Assembly: GCF_019797845.1 (NCBI RefSeq)
Contig: NZ_CP081864.1
Coordinates: forward strand, 2,666,001 to 2,730,000
DNA from: Symbiopectobacterium purcellii
GTDB taxonomy: Bacteria; Pseudomonadota; Gammaproteobacteria; Enterobacterales; Enterobacteriaceae
DNA: 64,000 bases
Reading direction: 5' to 3'
The notes under the pieces are model-generated. The model was not told where the DNA came from. It did not search any database and saw nothing but the letters and a program-made list of their open reading frames with translations. Position numbers and translations under genes: made by a program. Of the stretch, positions 9,798 to 19,497 are shown piece by piece (position 1 is the stretch's first letter; each line of letters opens with the position of its first letter).

Positions 9798-12700
9798 TCA
9801 GACGAGGTCTAGTAGCGCCTGCAACGGATGACGCAGCCCCTGACCTTCCATACGCTTCACCTGGCTGCGGCATGAGTAACCCGTCGTGAGACAGCGCGTG
9901 GAGGGTAATTTTTGCAACGCCTGCTGCCAGGACAAGGCATAGATACCCTTGGAATCAGCCAGGTTCTTGCTTTCATGGCCATAGGTGCCGGCCATACCAC
10001 AGCAACCGACGTTGACGTTTTCCAGTCGGGCACCGAAACGGGCAAAGATATCGGCCCACTGTTTGCTGCTGGTTGGCAACGAGGTCGATTCGGTACAGTG
10101 ACCAAACAGATACCAGGCATCATCGCGCGGCGCGGCCGTCGGCGTTCTCGTCGACAGCAGCGGCAGCAGCCATTCATGCACCAGCTGCACCTGAAAATCG
10201 CCGCGTTTATCACCCAAAATTTCACGGTATTCATCGCGATAACAGAGCACCAGTGCCGGATCGACGCCAATCATCGGCATCCCCAACTTGGCAACCCGAT
10301 TCAGGAAATCCGAGGTTTTGGCCGCGGTTTTAGCAAAACGCGTTAAGAAGCCTTTGATATGCTGCGGCTTACCGTTGGGTGAGAAGGGCAGCAGTACCGG
10401 CTTGAGATCCAGTTTTTCCACCAGATGCACCAAATCGGCCACCACTTGCGCATCGTAATAGCTGGTAAACGGGTCCTGCACAATCAGCACATAACGATCG
10501 CGGGACGCTGCGGCGACGCTTTCCAACTGCTCAAGCGTAGTCGTCATTGCCGGGTGCCCGGCAAATTGCTGACGTAGCGAAGGTGAAGAGAGTAACGGCA
10601 GATCGGTCATGCCGATCGTCCGGCGACTCAGCGCGTCAACCAACGGCATTTTCAAGAAGAAGTTGAAAGTTTTAGGGCTCAGCGCCATCAACGGCGCATA
10701 ACGTTCAACTCTGGCCACCAGATAATCACGCGCAGGGCGTAAATAGCGCGTGTGATAAAGCTGAAGAAAACGCGCACGGAACCCCGGAACGTCTATCTTG
10801 ATCGGACATTGGGTTGAACAGGCTTTACAGGCCAGGCACCCGGACATGGACACTTTCACTTCATGAGAGAAGTCATACTCGCCCTTGCGCGCGCGCCAGC
10901 TGTTACGTGTCTTTTCAATCAAGCCACGCAGGCTGGGCGACCGTGCGCTCAACGACTGCTCCAGCGCCACCGGATCGACACCCTGTTCGGCAAGCAAGCG
11001 CAGCCATTCGCGTAACAGCGTCGCTCGCCCTTTCGGCGAATGGATACGGTTGCCGGTTATCTTCATGGAAGGACACATCGGGCTGTTTACGTCAAAGTTG
11101 AAGCACAGCCCGTTGCCGTTACACTCCATCGCCCCCCGAAACGAGGTACGCACTGCCAGCGGAATGCGGCGATCGAAGGTGCCACGCTTCTCCGCATCAA
11201 TACGCATCATCGGCGCATCGACGGCCAACGGCGCACAAATCTTACCGGGGTTAAGGCGGTTATGCGGATCGAAGGCGGCTTTGATGCGCCGCAGTTCGTT
11301 ATACAGTTCTTCGCCAAAAAAAGCGGGGCTGTATTCGGCGCGGAACCCTTTACCGTGTTCCCCCCACAACAGGCCGCCATATTTGGCTGTCAGCGCAACA
11401 ATCTGGTCGGAAAGTTGTTTCATCAGCACTTCCTGGTGCGGATCGCACATGTCCAGCGCCGGGCGTACGTGCAACACGCCCGCATCCACGTGGCCAAACA
11501 TGCCGTAGGTCAGGTTGTGGCTATCAAGCAGCGCACGGAACTCGACGATGTAATCCGCCAGATGCTGCGGCGGCACACAGGTATCTTCCGCAAAGGGGAT
11601 CGGCTTGGCCTGCCCTTTACTGTTACCCAGCAGCCCCACCGCTTTTTTACGCATGGCGTAAATACGCTCAATCCCCGCAAGGTCGTGGCAAATCTGATAG
11701 CCGATCACCCCTGCCTCATGAGCGGCAAGCAGACCATCAATGCGCTCGCATAATGCGCTGACTTGATCGTCGATCAGCGCTTCATCGTCCCCTGCGAATT
11801 CAACGATGTTCAGGCCCAGCATATCCTGGCCGGGCACATCCTGAATCAGTTCGCTGACGGAGTGCCACACGATATCTTCACGCGCCAGATTCAACACGCG
11901 AGAATCGACGGTTTCCACCGAAAGCGCCTTGGCTTCGACCATAAAAGGTGCGCTGCGCAGCGCTGAATCGAAGGAGTCAAATTTAACGTTGACCAGCCGC
12001 CTGACCTTTGGCAAGCGCGTAATATCCAGCTTGGCCTCAGTGATAAAGGCCAGCGTTCCCTCGGCACCGGTCAGGATACGCGTCAGGTCAAACGTTTGCA
12101 TATCATCGCTGAACACGTGGCGCAGATCGTATCCGGTCAGGAATCGGTTCAGTTTGGGGAATTTCTCGAGGATCAACGCACGCTGGTCGCGGCAACGTTC
12201 AAAAACGGTGCGGTATACGCGTCCTGTCGGTGAAGATTCTTGCGCCAACTGCTGCGCCAGCGCCAAAGGCATCGCCTGAGTATCCAGCATGTCACCGCCC
12301 AACAGCACGGCTCGCACGCCAAGGACATGGTCCGAGGTTTTGCCATACACCAGAGAACCCTGCCCTGATGCATCGGTGTTGATCATGCCGCCAAGTGTGG
12401 CGCGGTTACTGGTAGACAGTTCCGGTGCAAAGAAATAGCCGTAAGGCTTGAGGTACTGATTGAGCTGATCTTTGATCACCCCGGCTTCTACGCGAACCCA
12501 GCCTTCCTCAGGATTGATTTCCAAAATCCGGTTCATGTAGCGGGACATATCCACCACAATGCCCTGGTTCAGCGCTTGCCCATTGGTGCCAGTGCCGCCG
12601 CCGCGCGGGGTAAACGTCAGTTCACGGTAAGGCTCTTGTGCTGACAACTGCGCCAGTAGCGCCACGTCCGCCGTCGAGCGGGGAAACACCACCGCATCGG

Positions 12701-12854
12701 GCAACAGCTGATAAATGCTGTTGTCAGTCGCCATGGTTAAACGATCGGCATAGCTGGTGGCGGTATCGCCGGTAAAACCACGTTGCTTCAAAGCATCCAA
12801 AAAATTAAGCACCGGCTGAGCCAGCCCTGGTGCATGGGAGATCTGTGGGATCAT
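9798..12854 (-). CDS. ydiJ: FAD-linked, Fe-S-containing dehydrogenase YdiJ (D-2-hydroxyglutarate dehydrogenase type)
   Basis: A large 1018-residue oxidoreductase, the same length as E. coli YdiJ. In order it has an N-terminal FAD-binding PCMH domain (RGGGTGTNG ~84-92; LSTSNRATLGGMINTDASG), an FAD-oxidase C domain, a [4Fe-4S] ferredoxin-type section with CNGNGLC and CLACKACSTQCP (residues ~555-685), and a C-terminal cysteine-rich CCG-type part (GHCTES..., VGCCGMAGTYGHE). E. coli YdiJ has been reported to oxidise D-2-hydroxyglutarate; that assignment is from the literature. Cofactor use fits the nearby suf operon only in theme. Confidence 0.93.
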   Translation of the reverse strand: MIPQISHAPGLAQPVLNFLDALKQRGFTGDTATSYADRLTMATDNSIYQLLPDAVVFPRSTADVALLAQLSAQEPYRELTFTPRGGGTGTNGQALNQGIVVDMSRYMNRILEINPEEGWVRVEAGVIKDQLNQYLKPYGYFFAPELSTSNRATLGGMINTDASGQGSLVYGKTSDHVLGVRAVLLGGDMLDTQAMPLALAQQLAQESSPTGRVYRTVFERCRDQRALILEKFPKLNRFLTGYDLRHVFSDDMQTFDLTRILTGAEGTLAFITEAKLDITRLPKVRRLVNVKFDSFDSALRSAPFMVEAKALSVETVDSRVLNLAREDIVWHSVSELIQDVPGQDMLGLNIVEFAGDDEALIDDQVSALCERIDGLLAAHEAGVIGYQICHDLAGIERIYAMRKKAVGLLGNSKGQAKPIPFAEDTCVPPQHLADYIVEFRALLDSHNLTYGMFGHVDAGVLHVRPALDMCDPHQEVLMKQLSDQIVALTAKYGGLLWGEHGKGFRAEYSPAFFGEELYNELRRIKAAFDPHNRLNPGKICAPLAVDAPMMRIDAEKRGTFDRRIPLAVRTSFRGAMECNGNGLCFNFDVNSPMCPSMKITGNRIHSPKGRATLLREWLRLLAEQGVDPVALEQSLSARSPSLRGLIEKTRNSWRARKGEYDFSHEVKVSMSGCLACKACSTQCPIKIDVPGFRARFLQLYHTRYLRPARDYLVARVERYAPLMALSPKTFNFFLKMPLVDALSRRTIGMTDLPLLSSPSLRQQFAGHPAMTTTLEQLESVAAASRDRYVLIVQDPFTSYYDAQVVADLVHLVEKLDLKPVLLPFSPNGKPQHIKGFLTRFAKTAAKTSDFLNRVAKLGMPMIGVDPALVLCYRDEYREILGDKRGDFQVQLVHEWLLPLLSTRTPTAAPRDDAWYLFGHCTESTSLPTSSKQWADIFARFGARLENVNVGCCGMAGTYGHESKNLADSKGIYALSWQQALQKLPSTRCLTTGYSCRSQVKRMEGQGLRHPLQALLDLV

Positions 12855-13224
12855 TATGTGTTGACCCTGTCTGTCGACTAAAAATAATTAGCGTGTTGTG
12901 AGTGTGTTTGTTGTAAAAATCATTGTGCGAATTCGCGGTTTTACGTTTTATCACATTTCGGCGCTATGCGCCGCCATCCCAAGAAAAACTTTTTGCCTAG
13001 CGACCCCGCATCATTTTTGGAATCCTGTCCGTTAATGCGTTAACAAAATAGCTCACACGCTGTCAAAAACGCGAGAAATGCCCCATGATAAGTTATCCCC
13101 GCCGGATGACCCGAGCGATCGCAGGGAGCTTGTTCAACGTTGGGTCTCTATACAGAGGTATTGTCCATTGACGAAGTCATCATCGCCGAAACCGCTGGCC
13201 GCACACTCTCCACTGTCTGCAACG

Positions 13225-14343
13225 ATGCAGCAAAACACACGCCAACAGCGTTTTGATTTGCCCCGAATCCTCTTTAGTCTGATGTTTATCACTATCATGA
13301 TCATCGCCTGCTTCTGGGTGGTGCAACCCTTTATTCTGGGCTTTGCCTGGGCCAGCATGGTGGTGATTGCCACTTGGCCATTGATGCTGAAAATGCAAAA
13401 GTTACTGTGGGGCAAGCGCGTGCTGGCAGTAACCGGCATGACACTGTTGCTGTGCCTGCTGTTTGTGATGCCGATTTCCATCCTGGTCAGCACGGTGATG
13501 GAAAACACGTCCGCCATCGTCAGTTGGGCCTCCGGGCAAGAGAAACTGACGCCCCCTCGCATGGAGTGGCTGACATCCTTGCCTTTTGTCGGCGACCGGC
13601 TGTTTTCCAGTTGGCACAGTTTGTTGCAAAGTGGCGGCAGCGGCGTGTTTGCCAAAGTGCAGCCCTATATCGGTCAAACCGCCACCTGGCTGCTATCGCA
13701 AGCAGCGTACATCGGACGTTTCCTGATGCACTGTGGCCTGATGCTGATTTTCAGCGCCCTGCTCTACTATAAAGGTGAAGCGGTTGCCCAGGGTGTGCGC
13801 CACTTCGCGCTTCGTCTGGGGCGCGAGCGCGGTGATGCCGCGGTGATCCTGGCAGCACAATCGATCCGTGCCGTCGCACTCGGTGTGGTAGTGACCGCCA
13901 TCGTGCAATCGGTATTGGGCGGTATTGGTCTCGCTATCTCCGGCATTCCCTATCCGACCTTGCTCACCGTCGTGATGTTCCTGTTCTGTCTGGCGCAGTT
14001 GGGGCCGCTTCTGGTACTGATCCCCGCGATAATCTGGCTCTACTGGAGTGGTGATACGACTTGGGCCACTATTTTGTTGGTGTGGAGTTGTGTGGTGGGC
14101 ACGCTGGATAACGTCATCCGCCCGATGTTGATACGCATGGGCGCCGATCTGCCCATGCTGCTGATTCTGTGTGGCGTGATTGGCGGCCTGTTGGCATTTG
14201 GTATGATCGGCCTGTTTATCGGTCCAGTGGTGCTTGCCGTGTCATACCGCTTGCTCTCTGCCTGGATGAAAGAAACGCCGTTGCCAGAAATCATTGCAGA
14301 CGCATCGCCGTCGCCAAACGATCGTCCGACACGCTCGCAGTAA
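13225..14343 (+). CDS. ydiK: AI-2E family permease YdiK
   Basis: An inner-membrane protein of the UPF0118/AI-2E transporter family with about 7-8 hydrophobic segments (FSLMFITIMIIACFWVV..., VTGMTLLLCLLFVMP..., GVIGGLLAFGMIGLFIGPV). Its substrate is unknown. The ATG at 13225 gives 372 residues, close to E. coli YdiK (370), but has no clear ribosome site. An in-frame TTG at 13168 with AGAGG nine bases upstream would add 19 residues and is a real alternative; the frame is open back to 13078. Divergent from ydiJ across ~370 bp in which I see no gene. Confidence 0.88.
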   Translation: MQQNTRQQRFDLPRILFSLMFITIMIIACFWVVQPFILGFAWASMVVIATWPLMLKMQKLLWGKRVLAVTGMTLLLCLLFVMPISILVSTVMENTSAIVSWASGQEKLTPPRMEWLTSLPFVGDRLFSSWHSLLQSGGSGVFAKVQPYIGQTATWLLSQAAYIGRFLMHCGLMLIFSALLYYKGEAVAQGVRHFALRLGRERGDAAVILAAQSIRAVALGVVVTAIVQSVLGGIGLAISGIPYPTLLTVVMFLFCLAQLGPLLVLIPAIIWLYWSGDTTWATILLVWSCVVGTLDNVIRPMLIRMGADLPMLLILCGVIGGLLAFGMIGLFIGPVVLAVSYRLLSAWMKETPLPEIIADASPSPNDRPTRSQ

Positions 14344-14351
14344 AAATGGCT

Positions 14352-14380
14352 GCCGCAGCGTAAAGCCTCAACGCTGCGGC
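14352..14380 (+). terminator. Hairpin after ydiK
   Basis: GCCGCAGCG / CGCTGCGGC around an 11-nt loop, 9 bp after the ydiK stop. There is no T-run, so it may be a transcript-end stabiliser rather than an intrinsic terminator. Confidence 0.5.
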
Positions 14381-14529
14381 AAATTCATTAATAGATAAAT
14401 AATTTTAATGATTAGCATGCAATAGCCACGGATTATTCTGATTTTCTATCGATACGCCGCGACATTACATCAAATACTTTGATAGCCGGCATCTCTGCGT
14501 GACAAATCCATTAAAAAAACGTTAACCAT

Positions 14530-14543
14530 TAGGATGATTCTTA
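14530..14543 (+). promoter_or_regulatory. RcsB-type box upstream of rprA
   Basis: Read on the minus strand the site is TAAGAATCATCCTA, 12 of 14 identical to the enterobacterial RcsAB consensus TAAGAATATTCCTA. It is centred about 45 bp before the predicted rprA start, the position expected for an activator of a promoter with a poor -35 (-10 CATTAT at 14570-14575). Confidence 0.75.
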
Positions 14544-14581
14544 ATGACTTAATGCCCCACAGCTTCTAGCATTATTTACGA

Positions 14582-14725
14582 AACGATTGTCAACCGTTGT
14601 CTTGCTGAACAAACGCTTTTTGTCATGACAACGCGAGTTTGCCAATGAAGTTTCCTCCTCGTCAGAGCTAGTAACGAATTGCTGTGTGTAGTCTTTGCCC
14701 ATCCCCTAAGGTGGGCATTTTTTTT
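14582..14725 (+). ncRNA. rprA: Small regulatory RNA RprA
   Basis: The 3' half contains a 30-base block (14673-14702; core TTGCTGTGTGTAGTCTTTGC) that I recognise as identical to the E. coli RprA 3' region, followed by its terminator. It lies just after ydiK, as in E. coli. RprA is an Hfq-dependent sRNA made under Rcs control that stimulates rpoS translation. The 5' half (about 14582-14672) is unlike E. coli and includes an internal palindrome TTGTCATGACAA. The 5' end is inferred from the -10 at 14570, making the RNA ~144 nt against ~105 in E. coli, so the start is uncertain. Confidence 0.85.
14696..14725 (+). terminator. Intrinsic terminator of rprA
   Basis: TGCCCA / TGGGCA stem, with additional CC/GG pairing across a bulge, followed by eight T residues. 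Confidence 0.9.
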
Positions 14726-14857
14726 GGCGTTTATCCGGTGCTTTCCCGCTGCTTTTACTGAGAAATTGCGCCTCATCCTGTTTTTATTAATCTCCGCTTT
14801 GCAAGCGCGCATTAATGGATTATTTCTAACGTCTCTTTTTATCAGGAGTCATTTTCT

Positions 14858-15904
14858 ATGTCACATTCCCCACTGGCACGCAGGGTGTGCCTGATTCTCA
14901 TCAGTCTGGCGGTTTGCAACACCGCGATGGCCGATAGCCGGCCGTTGACCAGCCTGGAAGGCAAAACCATGGGGACGTTTTACAGCGTAAAGATCAGCGG
15001 CGATCTGCCTGAAGATAAAGCGCACTTGCAACAGGAAATCGATGCCCTGCTTGAACAGGCCAACAACGATATTTCCACGTACCGCGAAGACTCCATCCTG
15101 TCGCGCTTTAACCGCTATCAAGGCAACGATCCGCAGCCTATTCCCGGCGGTATGGCAGACATTATTCTGGTGGCCCAGCGCATTGGCCGTGCGACAGACA
15201 ATGCCATGGATATTACCGTGGGGCCGCTAGTGAATCTGTGGGGATTTGGGCCACAAAAACAGCCGGTGACCATTCCGACTCAAGCACAAATCGATGATGC
15301 CCGTCAGCGTGTCGGCTTGCAGCACCTTACGCTTACCAGCAACAGCAAGGGAGAGTGGCTGCAAAAAGATCTGCCGTCGCTGTATGTGGATCTCTCGACG
15401 TTGGGTGAGGGTTACGGTGCCGATCAGTTAGCGCAGTTAATGACGCGCAAGGGCATTACCAATTATCTGGTTTCAGTCGGCGGTGCTATTTCAAGCCGCG
15501 GAGTCAATGGGCAAGGGATGCCGTGGCGGGTGGCAATTCAGAAACCCACCGATAAGGAAAACACGGTGCAAGCGGCAGTCGATCTGCAAGGGTATTCCAT
15601 CAGCACCTCCGGCAGCTATCGCAACTATTTCGAGCAGGACGGCAAACGCTATTCCCATGTGATCGACCCCAGCACGGGCCACCCCATCAACCATACGCTG
15701 GTATCTGCCACGGTGATTGCCAAAACGGCGCTTGAAGCGGACGGTTGGGACACGGGATTAATGGTATTGGGAACGGAAAAAGCGCTGAAAGTGGCCGAAC
15801 AGCACGGGTTGGCCGTTTATCTGATCACCAAAACCGACAGCGGATTCGCAACCGTGATGACTCCCCAGTTTAAAGCCTTCTTGCAACAAGAGGCCAAACC
15901 GTAA
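14858..15904 (+). CDS. apbE: FAD:protein FMN transferase (ApbE family)
   Basis: A periplasmic flavinyltransferase of 348 residues that moves FMN from FAD to a Thr of target proteins such as RnfG/NqrC-type subunits. Visible are the ApbE motifs GKTMGTFYSVK, DLSTLGEGYGADQLA, the glycine-rich SVGGAISSRG, and HVIDPSTGHPI, a metal/FAD site. The signal peptide (1-25, AMA/DS) lacks a proper lipobox (LAVC has Val at -1), so this copy is probably soluble and periplasmic, unlike lipoprotein E. coli ApbE. RBS AGGAG is present. In E. coli apbE lies elsewhere; here it sits between rprA and ppsA with no obvious target gene nearby. Confidence 0.9.
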   Translation: MSHSPLARRVCLILISLAVCNTAMADSRPLTSLEGKTMGTFYSVKISGDLPEDKAHLQQEIDALLEQANNDISTYREDSILSRFNRYQGNDPQPIPGGMADIILVAQRIGRATDNAMDITVGPLVNLWGFGPQKQPVTIPTQAQIDDARQRVGLQHLTLTSNSKGEWLQKDLPSLYVDLSTLGEGYGADQLAQLMTRKGITNYLVSVGGAISSRGVNGQGMPWRVAIQKPTDKENTVQAAVDLQGYSISTSGSYRNYFEQDGKRYSHVIDPSTGHPINHTLVSATVIAKTALEADGWDTGLMVLGTEKALKVAEQHGLAVYLITKTDSGFATVMTPQFKAFLQQEAKP

Positions 15905-15924
15905 CACTGGGTGAGGTTATCAAA

Positions 15925-15956
15925 CAACAAGCCCCGGCATTGCCGGGGCTTGTTGC
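15925..15956. terminator. Bidirectional terminator between apbE and ppsA
   Basis: A long perfect hairpin (AACAACAAGCCCCGGCA / TGCCGGGGCTTGTTG) lies between two convergent genes, with moderately T-rich tails on both strands. Confidence 0.8.
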
Positions 15957-15966
15957 TACTGCACGG

Positions 15967-18342
15967 TTACTTTTCTGCCAGCGTTAACCAGGTCTGCACC
16001 ACGGTATCCGGATTGAGCGACAGGCTGTCGATGCCTTGCTCCATCAACCAGATGGCAAAGTCTTCGTGATCGGAAGGGCCTTGTCCGCAAATCCCCACGT
16101 ATTTCCCCTGTGCCTTGGCTGCCTTGATCGCCATCGAAAGCAGTGCTTTCACCGCTTCGTTGCGCTCATCAAACAGTTCAGACACCACGCCGGAATCGCG
16201 ATCCAGCCCCAACGCCAACTGCGTCATGTCGTTAGAACCAATGGAGAAACCATCGAAATGTGCCAGGAACTGATCCGCCAGCAGCGCGTTCGACGGGATC
16301 TCACACATCATGATCACCTTAAGGCCGTTCTCGCCACGCTTAAGCCCTTGCTGCGCCAGCTCTGCAACCACGGCTTCCGCCTGTGCCACAGTGCGCACAA
16401 ACGGGATCATCACTTCCACGTTGGTCAGCCCCATGTCATTACGCACCCGTTTCACTGCGGCACACTCCAAGGCAAAGCATGCTTTAAAATCCGGTGACAC
16501 ATAACGCCCGGCACCGCGGAAGCCCAGCATCGGGTTTTCCTCATGCGGTTCATAGCGCTCGCCGCCCACCAGGTTGGCGTATTCGTTAGATTTAAAGTCA
16601 GACAGACGCACAATAACGCGTTTTGGCCAGAACGCTGCTGCCAGTGTGGCAATCCCCTCCGTCAGGCGCGCAATGTAAAACTCAACCGGATCGTCATAAC
16701 CCTGCATCAGCCCTTTGATCTCTTTTTGCAATTCTGGCGTTTGACTGTCGAATTCCAGCAACGCACGCGGGTGCACGCCTATCATGCGGTTAATGATAAA
16801 CTCCAACCGCGCCAGACCGACGCCATCGTTGGGCAGACAGGCAAAATCAAATGCCCGATCGGGATTCCCCACGTTCATCATGATTTTCAACGGCACCGAA
16901 GGCATCTCGTTGACTTGTGAACTCTTGACCTGAAACTCCAGCAGATCGGCATAGACGTATCCGGTGTCCCCTTCCGCACAGGATACGGTGGCTTTTTCGC
17001 CATCATGGAGACGCTCGGTCGCATCGCCACAGCCCACAACCGCAGGAATACCCAGCTCACGCGCAATAATCGCAGCGTGGCAGGTACGCCCACCGCGATT
17101 GGTCACGATAGCGGCAGCTTTCTTCATGATCGGCTCCCAATCCGGGTCGGTCATGTCGGTCACCAGCACATCACCCGCCTGCACCAAGTGCATCTCGCTG
17201 ATATCCTGAATCACTTTTACCGGGCCGGCACCGATACGGTGACCGATGGCACGGCCTTCGGCCAACACCTTGCCACGTTTGATCAGTTGATAACGCTCCA
17301 TCACCTGACCGTTGGAGCGAACCGTTTCCGGCCGCGCCTGTACAATGTAGAGCTTGCCGGTGTGTCCGTCTTTCGCCCATTCGATATCCATTGGGCGACC
17401 GTAATGTTTTTCAATCAGCAGCGCCTGATGCGATAACGCCTCCACTTCGGTATCCGTCAAGCTGAAGCGCACGCTCAGTTCTGCGGGCACATCCTCAATA
17501 CGCACCTGCTTGCCGTGAGCCTGACTGTCGGCATACACCATGCGGATTTTTTTCGACCCCATGGTGCGACGCACAATGGCCGGTTTGCGGTTAAGCAACG
17601 TCGGTTTGTGCACATAGAACTCATCCGGGTTTACCGCCCCTTGTACCACCATTTCCCCAAGGCCATAGGCGGACGTGATAAACACCACCTGATCGAAACC
17701 GGATTCCGTATCCAGCGTAAACATCACCCCCGATGCCGCCAGATCCGAACGCACCATGCGCTGCACCCCAGCGGAGAGCGCCACACCGCGATGATCGTAG
17801 CCCTGGTGCACACGGTAAGAGATGGCGCGATCGTTAAACAACGACGCGAATACATGCTTCACTGCCACCATTACCGCATCGATACCCTGCACATTGAGGA
17901 AGGTTTCCTGCTGCCCGGCAAAGGAGGCATCCGGCATGTCTTCTGCCGTTGCGGAAGAGCGCACCGCAAAAGAAGCCTCTTTTTCCCCTTCGGACAGTTG
18001 ATCGTAAGCCGCAGCGATCGCTTGTTCCAGTTCAGGCTGGAACGGCGTGTCGATAATCCACTGGCGGATTTGCGCGCCCGCTTTGGCGAGTTGGTTTACA
18101 TCATCGATATCGGTACGATCCAACAGTTCATAAATTCGTTGGTTGATACCGCTTTGCGTAAGGAAATCGTTAAACGCCTGCGCCGTTGTCGCAAAACCAT
18201 TGGGAACCGATACGCCAAGTTCTGACAAATGGGTGATCATCTCACCCAAAGAGGCATTCTTGCCGCCCACCCGCTCAACGTCATGCATACCGAGCTGGTT
18301 ATACCAAAGGACATTACGCAAATCAGGGCCGTTATTGGACAT
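15967..18342 (-). CDS. ppsA: Phosphoenolpyruvate synthase
   Basis: Converts pyruvate, ATP and water to PEP, AMP and phosphate, the gluconeogenic reverse of pyruvate kinase. It is 791 residues. In order: an ATP-grasp N-domain ([10 protein letters not shown]..., [18 protein letters not shown]), the phosphohistidine domain ([13 protein letters not shown], His near residue 420) and a PEP-binding TIM barrel ending [19 protein letters not shown]. The ATG at 18342 has AAGGA upstream and matches E. coli (MSNNG); the open frame upstream is not used. Divergent ppsR encodes its regulator. Confidence 0.97.
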   Translation of the reverse strand: MSNNGPDLRNVLWYNQLGMHDVERVGGKNASLGEMITHLSELGVSVPNGFATTAQAFNDFLTQSGINQRIYELLDRTDIDDVNQLAKAGAQIRQWIIDTPFQPELEQAIAAAYDQLSEGEKEASFAVRSSATAEDMPDASFAGQQETFLNVQGIDAVMVAVKHVFASLFNDRAISYRVHQGYDHRGVALSAGVQRMVRSDLAASGVMFTLDTESGFDQVVFITSAYGLGEMVVQGAVNPDEFYVHKPTLLNRKPAIVRRTMGSKKIRMVYADSQAHGKQVRIEDVPAELSVRFSLTDTEVEALSHQALLIEKHYGRPMDIEWAKDGHTGKLYIVQARPETVRSNGQVMERYQLIKRGKVLAEGRAIGHRIGAGPVKVIQDISEMHLVQAGDVLVTDMTDPDWEPIMKKAAAIVTNRGGRTCHAAIIARELGIPAVVGCGDATERLHDGEKATVSCAEGDTGYVYADLLEFQVKSSQVNEMPSVPLKIMMNVGNPDRAFDFACLPNDGVGLARLEFIINRMIGVHPRALLEFDSQTPELQKEIKGLMQGYDDPVEFYIARLTEGIATLAAAFWPKRVIVRLSDFKSNEYANLVGGERYEPHEENPMLGFRGAGRYVSPDFKACFALECAAVKRVRNDMGLTNVEVMIPFVRTVAQAEAVVAELAQQGLKRGENGLKVIMMCEIPSNALLADQFLAHFDGFSIGSNDMTQLALGLDRDSGVVSELFDERNEAVKALLSMAIKAAKAQGKYVGICGQGPSDHEDFAIWLMEQGIDSLSLNPDTVVQTWLTLAEK

Positions 18343-18478
18343 CGAAAATAATCCTTTCTGCATACGATTTCGGCCTGCATACCACAGGGTATGGAGACCA
18401 TTGGGGATATGTAACATGTTGGTTGGGCAGTTGCCTCAACGCCATGAATGTAGCATAGCGTTTAACAAACCTGGGAAA

Positions 18479-18494
18479 GGTGAATCGTTCAACC
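18479..18494. promoter_or_regulatory. Cra (FruR) operator in the ppsA-ppsR intergenic region
   Basis: GGTGAATCGTTCAA closely matches the Cra consensus (TGAAWCG-type, imperfect palindrome) and resembles the activating Cra site of E. coli ppsA as I recall it. It lies ~140 bp upstream of ppsA. A second partial copy (ATCGTTCAACG) is at about 18608-18618. The remaining intergenic sequence (18343-18675) is AT-rich and holds no gene. Confidence 0.7.
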
Positions 18495-18675
18495 TATGAA
18501 ATAAAAACGATTTCACTGCTGAATCTTGCTTAACGGGGTAAAAATACAATACTGTAAAAGTTTAACTGGTTTATCACGAAGATAATGAAATTGCGTTTCA
18601 TTAAAAATATCGTTCAACGCCAATTTTTGAACGAGTTTAGTTACATTTTTTCGCAGAAAAAAAGCAGGGGTTGAT

Positions 18676-19497
18676 GTGGAAAGAAGCGTCTTTTATATCT
18701 CCGATGGTACCGCCATCACCGCTGAAGTATTAGGTCATGCGGTGCTTTCTCAGTTTCCTGTCAACACGGTCAGCTACACGCTGCCGTTTGTGGAGAGTGA
18801 AGAGCGTGCCAACGCGGTACGCGAACGCATCAATACGCTCTACCAGCAAACGGGCGTGCGACCTCTGGTGTTTTATTCCATCATCAGCCAGACCGTGCGG
18901 GATATTATTAACAGCAGCGACGGTTTTTGTCAGGATATCGTGCAGGCGCTCGTTGCGCCATTACAGGGAGAACTCAATATCCCTCCTGCGCCGGAGGCCA
19001 ACCGCACCCACGGTCTGACCGCTAAAAACCTCGGCAAATACGATGCGCGCATCGCCGCCATTGACTATACCCTCGCCCACGACGATGGTATTTCATTGCG
19101 TAATCTCGATCAGGCACAGGTCATTTTACTCGGTGTGTCCCGCTGCGGCAAAACGCCCACCAGCCTGTATCTCGCCATGCAGTTTGGCATTCGCGCAGCC
19201 AACTACCCTTTCATCGCCGATGACATGGACAATCTGCGCCTGCCTGAAGCGCTTAAACCGTTTCAACATAAGCTGTTCGGCCTGACCATCAATGCCGAAC
19301 GTTTGGCGGCGATCCGGGAAGAGCGGCGCGGCAACAGTCGCTATGCGTCGTTACGCCAGTGCCGAATGGAACTGAGTGAAGTGGAAGCGCTATTTCGACG
19401 TCACCAGATCCCTTATCTCAACACGACAAACTACTCCGTGGAGGAGATTTCCGCCAAGATCATCGATATATTAGGCATGAGTCGTCGCATGTACTAG
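18676..19497 (+). CDS. ppsR: PEP synthase regulatory kinase/pyrophosphorylase PpsR
   Basis: A bifunctional DUF299 protein (273 residues) that inactivates PpsA by ADP-dependent phosphorylation of a Thr next to the catalytic His and reactivates it by phosphorolysis. It has a P-loop GVSRCGKT (153-160) and a highly conserved C-terminal half ([24 protein letters not shown]). The start is GTG at 18676 with AGGGG upstream; the N-terminus is slightly shorter than in E. coli (277). The stop codon TAG forms part of the CTAG flank of the first insertion sequence. Confidence 0.96.
   Translation: MERSVFYISDGTAITAEVLGHAVLSQFPVNTVSYTLPFVESEERANAVRERINTLYQQTGVRPLVFYSIISQTVRDIINSSDGFCQDIVQALVAPLQGELNIPPAPEANRTHGLTAKNLGKYDARIAAIDYTLAHDDGISLRNLDQAQVILLGVSRCGKTPTSLYLAMQFGIRAANYPFIADDMDNLRLPEALKPFQHKLFGLTINAERLAAIREERRGNSRYASLRQCRMELSEVEALFRRHQIPYLNTTNYSVEEISAKIIDILGMSRRMY

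Noticed and set aside
13078..13224. Longer N-terminus for YdiK
   Set aside because: The extra 49 residues are unlike YdiK and have no ribosome site at 13078; the TTG at 13168 remains possible and is mentioned in the ydiK entry.
18343..18417. 25-residue N-terminal extension of PpsA
   Set aside because: The ATG at 18342 has a proper ribosome site and matches the family start.
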